A DNA stretch of 32,704 bases. It comes from JBMTVN01 sp046047235 (GTDB taxonomy: Bacteria; Verrucomicrobiota; Verrucomicrobiia; Limisphaerales; JAHDYP01). A program made the translations under genes and the position numbers. The stretch is taken from contig JBJOII010000082.1 of assembly GCA_046047235.1 (NCBI GenBank), positions 1-32,704 on the forward strand, read 5' to 3'. The notes beneath the pieces were generated by a model, which saw only the letters and a list, made by a program, of their open reading frames with translations, was not told the origin of the DNA and did not search any database. This document shows positions 8,301 through 17,300 of this stretch, piece by piece (positions within the stretch are counted from its first letter, which is position 1; each line of letters begins with the position of its first letter).

Positions 8301-11300
8301 TGCAGGTCATCCTTGAGCCGGGGGATTTGCAATCGCGGACCAAGCTGGCAGTCCAACCTGTTCCATTGGGCGGCGTCATGGATTTTCTGAACGGCATCCA
8401 GCCTGAGGGAGGTGCGGTAGTTGGTGGGGCGGTGGTTTCGATGGATGATCCCTCCCAGCAGGTATCCAGAGCCGAGTTGAGTTTTGCAGTAGACCTTTCG
8501 GCCTTGAATCTGGGCCCTGGAGTAGGTCCGCAGGATGTCACGTGGGGGTTGGCCATCCCCCACGACTATGGTGAGGGCACGGTGTTTGAAGTCATTGACG
8601 AACTGCAGTATGTGGATGGTGAACTGCGCACCTTGGGACTTCCGGGAGCGGTGGAGGCTCCGGCATCGGCGCTGGCGTTGCAAGTCCATGACGTGTCGGC
8701 CCTGGGCAGAATGGAGGGGGACATTGTTACCGAGCAGATTCGGTCTCCGATGACGGTTGGTCTGTTTTTCAAGTTGTTCAACAAGTTGAAGGGTGTGGGT
8801 CGTCCGAGCAACGGGGCGATTGACGCATTGGGCAAGGGGCAGAAGGTACTCTCGGCGTTTGGTCTTCCCGGTATTGGAGAAACCGTGACTCACCAGCTCC
8901 TGCTTCCGATCATGATGTCCCAGGGGACTTCCTTGAGCATTGGCGGGACAGTGAAGACAGCACGGCGCCTGTCAGACGGGAGGCGTGATCCGGACTTTGC
9001 AGGGGAACCCGTATTGGGAGCCACGATTATGCTGGAGCAGCCCCCGCTGGACAATCGCCCGGGCAAACTCCGGCCGGGAACCATGTATACTTCCAGCTAT
9101 CCTCCCAATGGCAGCTACAGCTTTCGCTTCCCTGTGACCCTGGAGAGTGCCCAATTGCTGGTGACCGGGACACACCCACGATTTCCATTTCAGCGGCCCT
9201 ACGGTGGTGTGGTCGCCGAGTCCCTGGCCGACCGCTTCAATTCTGGCAACTTCGCATTGCTTCCACTTTTCTTTGAGGAGGTGAGCGTTGACTCATTGCT
9301 CACCGGAGAGGACCCCACTCCTCCCCTGATCCGTTTTGCCCACTCCCCGGATTTGCCGTCCCCGTCCAGCGAGACCGCTCCCAGCCAGGCACAACTTGTG
9401 GTTGAGGCTTTAGATGACAGAGAGATCATTGGGCTGCGCCTTGACGTGCAGCAAGTCCTTCGCTTGGGGGACGGGCTGCTGCTTGAGCCGGGGGATGTGG
9501 TTGTGGAGTTGCTCTCTGAGGAGTCGACTCCCAACCGCCTGCAGCAGCGGTATTCGATCAGTTCGCCCCACAGGGCGAGTGTAGCGTTTCGTGCATACGC
9601 CACTGATGCCTCGGGTAATGAGCGGCAGGCGGCATATTCGATTTTGTTTGGTGGTGATCCGGTAGAAGTGCAGCCGGAGAACCCTGACGACCAGATCGGG
9701 CCGAGCGTGGTGTTCACCTGGCCTCAATCCGGTGCTGTCGGGGTACAGCCTGGAACACCGGTTGTGCTGCGGTTTAGCGAGCCGATTGAGGCGAGCATGT
9801 TTCTCCCTGGAAATCTCGACTGGATTACCTTTGCCAGGCACGAGGTTAGCTCGATCGAGGCTTCGCCTGACTATCGGCAGGCGACTATTCACTACCGGGG
9901 CCCTTCGGTCGGAGTGGTGGGTTTTACCTTGAACAGCCTGCTGCTTGACCGAAACGGGCAATCCTTCGACCAGTTCCCGGCTGAGGAGGGAAGCCAGTCC
10001 TATTCGGTTGAGTTCGATCTGGCCGAGGTGATTACCCGCGAGCTGTCGCCGGCCCCTGTTTCGGGGGGCGGTGTTGTTTTCAAGGGAGGTTATGCTTACG
10101 CGTTGGATCGTCTTGGTCCCCGGGACGGTGAGGTAGCTGTATTCAGCGTCGAGAATCCCGATGCGCCGGTGAAGGTGGCATCGATCAGTCTGCCGGGTTA
10201 CCCGTCAGCAATGGAGCTGCTCCCCGACTATTCCTTCAAGCTTGGCGAGGGCGGGGAATGTTTGTCGGGCGACTTTCTGGCGGTTGCTGGTGGGAATTCG
10301 GGGTTTGAAGGTCCTCCCAAGTATCTGTGGGTGATTGATATCAATGATCCGCTGCGTCCTGCCCGCCTCGCATCTGCGGTGATCTCGTTTTCCGAGACCG
10401 CCCGGATTCACGGCATGAAATGGAAGGCCCCGTTGTTGGGGCTAACGGTTTTGGAAGGGGATGTCACCTCGGTCCAAGTGTTTCATCTGCCGAAGTTTGT
10501 TTACGGGCTACTGTCGTCAGCCAGCGTTGCTGCCGGTTTTCCATCGGACGGCGACCCCGGGTTGGATGCCAATGGAGACGGCGACTATTGCGATGAGGGT
10601 GATCTGCAGCCGTTGCCATCGAACCAAGCCAACCAGGTCTTCGGTTTTGAGACTTCGTTTGGGCCGCTTGATCCCGAAGAGAGGCTGATGGATTTCGACA
10701 TTGATGTGGACCGCGGTTTATTTGGGATCGTCTATCGAAAGGTGGGGGCTCAGGCGGGTCGAATTGGTTATCGCAGCATCTTCTACGGGGGACAGGTTGT
10801 TCCGGAGGAGCAGGGTCACGTTGTTCTGGCGGAGAATGGCTTTGTGAAGCGGTTGATGTTCTTGTCGGGGACACCGGTTGAGTTGAGTGATGCCGGGGAA
10901 ATCGGGTTCCGCGACTTGGCACTCATCACCGTATCTGAAGATCCCAGCCGTTTGGTTCTGCTGGACCTATCCGATCCCCTGAACCCCGTCTTCATCGGGT
11001 ACCTTACGCTTCCTCCCGGCAGTGGCATTGCACAGTCGGTGCAAAAGCGGGGGGACGGGTTTCTGGTTGTGGTCACTCAGAACCGGATGTTGCTGCTGGA
11101 CCCGATACGCCTGATGTATCCCGATTCTGCGGAGGGGCATTCTGCTTTCATTGGCGACCTTGGCTCCATTGGTTCGAACATGCAGCGGTTTGTTGCAGAC
11201 ACCTCGGGGCTGAACATCAGCTCGAGCGGGGGCGATTCACGCGTGTTGTTTAGCGGTCCGACTTTCCAGATTGTTACCTTTCCTGAGGTGCCGGAGGTCG

Positions 11301-14300
11301 CACAGATTCCGCTCTTGTCAGAAGCGGGCAAGCGTCAACTGTTGAGTGTTGCACGCGAGTTCCCGGCCTTGTCCGTAGACCCGCTTGAGTTTGAGCCCCT
11401 AACCGAAACCGTGACGGTTGCGACCCCGAGGCCGGTCTCTCCGGAGACTCACCATTTTGTCTACCTCACCATGCCTGGGGGAGCTGGTGCGGAAGTTCCC
11501 TTGGCGGCTGTCTCCCTTTCTGCAGACGGCAAGCGACTCCAGCAGGGACTCTCTGGAGGTATGCCTGCCTTCCTGCTGGATTCGGGCAGCTATGATGAGC
11601 TGGTCGCCGGCGGAAATCCTGACGTTCAGTCGGGCGGGGAGATTCCCTGGAAGACAGAGCTCATCGCCCGGAGGTTGTCGGATGATGTCAGGAGTCCGTT
11701 ATTCAACTCGTATCTTGCCGGGCCGTTGGTGCTGACATCCCGCGGTCTGAGGCTGCCTCAGTATGAGTTGTTGGAACAGCAGCTTGAGAGGACCTATTTA
11801 AGGGCTGGTCGATATTTGTGGGTGGGGTTGGCCCCGGGGGCAGCCGGTCAATCCAGTTTCCTGGCTGGCTACGCCAGCAGAGTGGCCGGAGACGAGGTGT
11901 TGCCCGGCAGTTCGCGGATATACCCGGTTCAAGCGAGGAAGAATCCCCTGATCCTTATTCCTGGCGTCATGGGTTCGTTGTTGGAGGACGGGGATAAGAA
12001 CGCGTGGATGGCGGTGCTTGATTCCTCGAAGGCGTCGTTGTCCATGAACCCTGATGGCAGTTCAGAGAAGGACATATCGCCCTCGGACGCGTTGCGTTTC
12101 ATCGGACAGGGTACGTTTGCGGGCAGTGTTTTAGAATATGCGAACTCACTGAGTCCCGATGCCAGAGAGTTGTTGACCGTTTACGGCAAGCTCATCGATT
12201 ACCTGACCAACGAACTGGATTACGTCGAGTATGACTTCCGTTCAGGGAACGATCCCAAGGACATGGAGTCCAAGCGGGGATTAGGTCCTGGTCCGGATCC
12301 CCAGCTGGGGCAGGATCCGCGTCCCAATCTCTTTGTCTTTCCGTATGACTGGAGGCTGGACAATGCGGAATCCGCTTCACGTTTGGAGGCTTATATGGAG
12401 GTTGTGCGGCATTACCACCCCGACATGGACCAGGTGGATATTGTGGCGCACAGCATGGGTGGATTGGTTGCCCGTCGTTTTCAGATGCAGAACCCGGACA
12501 TGGTTGGCCGGTTTATCTCCATAGGCTCGCCCTGGCTGGGTGCTCCCAAGGCTTTGGGAGCTTTGAAGACCGGCGACTTTGATGACTTGGCAGTCAACGT
12601 CCTGATCGACAAGCCATCCCTCAAGCGGATAGGTAGGAACATGAAGGCCGTGCATCAGCTTTTGCCGAGCTGGGGTTACTTTAGTCTGGGTGCGGACGTG
12701 CTCCGCGAAGTGGGTTGGGATGCGAATGAGAACGCTGCGTTCTATGAGAACTACACGTATACCGATTACCTGACACTGTTGGATGAGCACTTGTTTGCGG
12801 AGGAGGACGCGGTTGCCGGAGGGGTTCACCTGAAACCGATTCAGGACAGCAACGAACCGTTCCATCTTTCACCGGTGAATGGGCATAACCAGGACAACTG
12901 GAGGAGCGACACTACAGGTGCTGAGTTCTATCATGTTGTCGGGCTTCAGAGCATTCCCGCCACTGTGGGCAAGGTCATGCTGTCCAATCGCCTGAGGCCG
13001 ATTGAGGATCTTCAATCCGACGTGGTGCTCTCGACTTCCGGGGCGGGGTTCACGGATTTTGAAAATGGAACAGGGCGCCAGGAGCGCGCCCTGGGCACCA
13101 ACGAACTCGTATTCCCGCAGGGTGAAGGGGCTTATCGCATGGAGCGGCGCCTTGAATTCATCAAGGTGGCCGGTGATGGCACCGTACCCCTGCTGAGTGC
13201 TGCCCGGGGGTATGGTTCGACGGCTGACTTCAACGCACCCGGGGCGATTGTTTTGCCGGTGGTCAGCACGACACTTGAGGACGACTGGAAGGCCGGGCAC
13301 AACGGGATGCTCAAGAACGACGCCGTATTGCGCCTTGTAGGTGATATTCTGGGAGGCTTGGTTCCCTCTGCGGTGAATCTTCAAATATCGGCCGGAGGGG
13401 AGAGCCTGCTGGAGGGGGTGGAGAGCAGATTTAGCGCTTCGATTACAGCGGCTCCTGTGGAGGCGGAGGGTTCCCCCGTTTACACCTGGGATTTTGGTGA
13501 CGGGGCCTTCCAATCGGGTGGGTCTAACGCGGTGCACACCTTCCTGGATAACGGCGTTTACACCGTTACCTGTGCAGTCACCTACACCAATGGGTATTCG
13601 GGGTTGACCAGCCGGACGGTGACTGTGGCGAATCAGCCTCCGATGAACACGCGTATCCGGAATGGCGGGGTCGAGGTTCCTGTCGGTTACAGTCTTATTC
13701 TGGAGGCTGACTTCCGGGACCCCGGGGTATTCGATAGCCACACCTTTGAATGGAAAGTGGATGAGGGGGAACCCATTTCGGGTCCATTTGCGTTGAGCGT
13801 TTCCTTTGATGAAGAGGGTTCCCATAGCGTCTCCGTCAGGGTGATCGACAAGGATGGCGGCGAGGCGACTGCGACCACCACGCTGACCGTGTCTGCTGAC
13901 GCCCCGGTTCCTGCCCCACCTCTGGCAGACGCGGCCGAGGAGTCCGACCCTCCCCTGGCGAATGGGCCTCCGCACCTGTATGTGAGGGTAGCGGGTCATG
14001 ACACGGACCTCGTGTCCAAGCGAATCTACAACGATGGGGTGGATATCTATGCCCCGATCCAGTCGCTGCCCGTTCCCGAGCTGCAGTCCAGAATATTCCG
14101 TTATTTGGGCGGCCTGTTCATGAACGATGGCTCTGAGGATTCTGAGTTCATCAATGTTTACCGCCTGAACAACAGCCTCTCCAATCCGGTAACCCGGACT
14201 GAGATTGAGGTGGAAGGACGGGGGACTCCAGTCGCACTCGAAGTCCTGTATCTAGAGGGCAATGTCCCCCGCATTTTTTACAACGCGGAGGTGCCCTCCA

Positions 14301-17300
14301 AGGAGGGGGACAGGCTTCGGTTCACTTTCAACTGGGACGAACCTCAGGCGGCTAGTTTTTCGAGCAACAGCATTCCTATCACCACAGCACACTGGGTTCT
14401 TGGGAGGCAAGCGGCGGACCGTGTGGGACCCTTGGTTCAGTCGTTTGTGGACGATGCGACAGAAGAGTTTGAGCTTCGCACTCTGGACAACTTTTCTGCT
14501 CCCGAGCAGACGGAGGTTTTCTTTGCGCTGGACACCGATGAGGACGCCACATTTTCGGATGAGACATTTTACCCTCTCACGACGAAGCAGTTTCCTCGTC
14601 CTGTAGCCCCCACGAGACCGGTGATCTACCTTGCACGGGATGCGGTGGGGAATCTCTCGGAACTACGATCGACTGAGGCTGAGATTTCACCCCCGGAAGC
14701 GGATTACGATTGCGACCAGCTCAACAAGGTTCGAGCAGCCGTACGGAACGTCATCCGTCGTGGGCTGGGGCAGCCGTTGGTCCGGAAGATGATGATCAAC
14801 CGGAATGATGCCTGGTTTTTCGAGCAAGGGACTGGCGCGTGCCTCTGGAAGGACGACTGCGAATCCTGTCGAGGCGTCTACATCTTCGGCAAGAGCGACA
14901 ACGACTATGAGATGTTCTTTCCGGTTCACTACAATGACGCACCTGATTTGGGGACGTTTCTGGCGACTGATCCGCACAGCGCGTTTAACATGGAGGGTGA
15001 CTGGTATTTTCGCCCTCCGATGGCCTTGGATGAGAACCTGCAGCCTGTAGCCGATGCCGGGGGTGCAGCCTTTTTCCGATACACGCTGCCTAACGGGCGC
15101 GTGAACCAGGATCAGGAAGCATTCTTCGATATCTCGGTTGAGGAGATTCCGAATCCGCTGACTCCGGCGCAGGTGGTATCCCGTGAACTCACCAGCCTGG
15201 TGCAGGGCAGTGCCGAACTTAAGAAGTTCCTGCCGGACGTGTCGTTTTTCCCGTTCCGAGCGGAACATTTTGAGTATGGGGTCATGTCTCTCGAAAGGCC
15301 CCCTCCGTTCGGAGATGACCCCATTGGCGATGCCGGGATGGGACGTGCCCTGCTGCTGTTGAAGTGGGTGCTTGAGGGTGCCTACGTAACCTTTGATAGC
15401 GGTGGTCTTAATGCAGATGCACCCAGCCTTGAAATGGTCTTCCAGAACCTCAAAAACCAGGGCATCCCGCTCGCCGAGGGCTTTGAATGGGGGGTGTATC
15501 AGGACTTTGCCGCATTGAGCGGTCATACTCATCTCTTTGTGCAGGACAAGCCGGTCCTCGGGCCTGACGGGGTGGAGTTGCTCACCAACCTTGCGGATGG
15601 ATTCGACAAGCATAATGAGAAGTCGATCAAGAAGGCCGGGAAGGCTGCCATTCGGGCTGCCTTAGCGCGGTTGGCCGGGGATCCAGCCTATGCAGATCTG
15701 GTGCTGTCCGTTAGTCCCATGGACTACAAGACGGCTGGCTTGAAGTCATTCGAGGATTTCATCGCAAGCATCGCGAAGACATCTGCGGCGTCGGCTGCCT
15801 ACGGGACCTTTCGAGAGGACATCGATGACTTTCTGAAGGCTAAACTGGCCAACAAGGAGTTTCTGGCTGATCTCCGTGCCCAACATGGAGAGGAAGAATT
15901 CATCCGGCGCTGCCAACAGTTCCTGCGCACCGTTGTGCAACCGGCAACACTTTCCACCTACAATGATTATCTGGCGGATCTGAGTAACTCGGGAATGATC
16001 AACGAGCTGCGGGCCAGAAACGACAACATGTCTGCTGTGGAGTTTGGATTCAGGCCTTCGGGTTCGCCCCGGTTTTTCCCGGGCCGACATACGATGCAGG
16101 GGCTGGATCCCAACCGGAACCACACGGTCGACTACGATTTCACCTTGCAGCTTCAGAACCTGAGCGATGAAGCCTTCTCAGGCATCAACATCGCGATGGA
16201 CCCGGGTGGTGAGCGTCCGCTGCAGAGGGGGTCATTCAGCGTCGACAGGAAGTCCACCTCGACGATCAAGGGTAATGCGTCCAAGGGCCAGTATTTCTAC
16301 TTGCAGAGGGATGTCGCGGATCCCGGCACTGTGGCGGGGTACCTTGCTGCGAATAGTCCGGGCGATAGAGAGGATGAGAGTCTGGAAAAGAACAATCGTA
16401 TTGAATTCGAGCATCGGATTCTTGGATTCAACGACGATCTCTTGACGAGTCGCCGTTACCCGATCATTCGCGTCCGGGTTGTTCAGGACGGGGCCGATGA
16501 TTACAAGCTGCAGTTCATGCTGGTCGAAGGATACCGAACAGTAACCGATGCCCTCATTTTCATACGGGGTATGCAGGGTGAGTGGGTGGTGCTGGATAAC
16601 GGGGAGGTGTCGTTCAGCCAGCTGTTGGGGCATATCGGTGATGGAAGCGATCTGGAAGTGTATGGACAGACCCCGGATCTGGAAGTTTCCCCGACAGTGA
16701 CTATTCAGCCGTTTCTTACCGGGCTATTCCGCTCGGGAGGAGTGCCAACGGATGCCGAGCGAAACATGCTTCAGTGTATTGATGCCCAGTTCCGTGCCAA
16801 CCAGGAGGACTTGCTCGAGTTCAGTAAGCTGATGGCGTTTTATCTCCGGCCGATCTGGTCCGAAGTGCTTAGCCTGTCCTCGGTCGCGGAGTTCGAGGCT
16901 GTTTCCGCGGAATTCGATGCCGTATTCGCAGATGAGGCTTCGGCCTGTCGGGATATCGGGAAGCTGCTGATTCTTGACGATGCCGAGTGGTTTAATCCGG
17001 GACGCCAGCTCGGGGGTGTTGGGAAGATCTATCTGCACGAGGGGCTTCGTATGCTCGATCCGGTGCCGATGTTTTCCGGAGCGGCCCCTGCCATTGACGT
17101 CATTCAAGTTGAGCTGCTTCATGAGATTGATTTCCGGGCGAACTACCTGGTCCGCGAGGGACAGCCGCTTGACGTCGCAGTGATGACTGAGAGCGGTGAG
17201 GTCGAGACGCGTTCTGAGAACCTGCAGATCGATATGGTGTTAAGGGATGAGTTCCCCGAGATCTCACCCACGTATGGGTTCTATCGTGATTCCAGGCAAA

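Noticed and set aside
12869..13999. Minus-strand open frame of 376 codons opposite the lipase/PKD region
   Set aside because: No domain, signal or codon pattern; the sense strand encodes the lipase triad and PKD signature. The same applies to other long antisense frames, for example 6770-7567, 7766-8893, 14687-15613 and 30614-31411.
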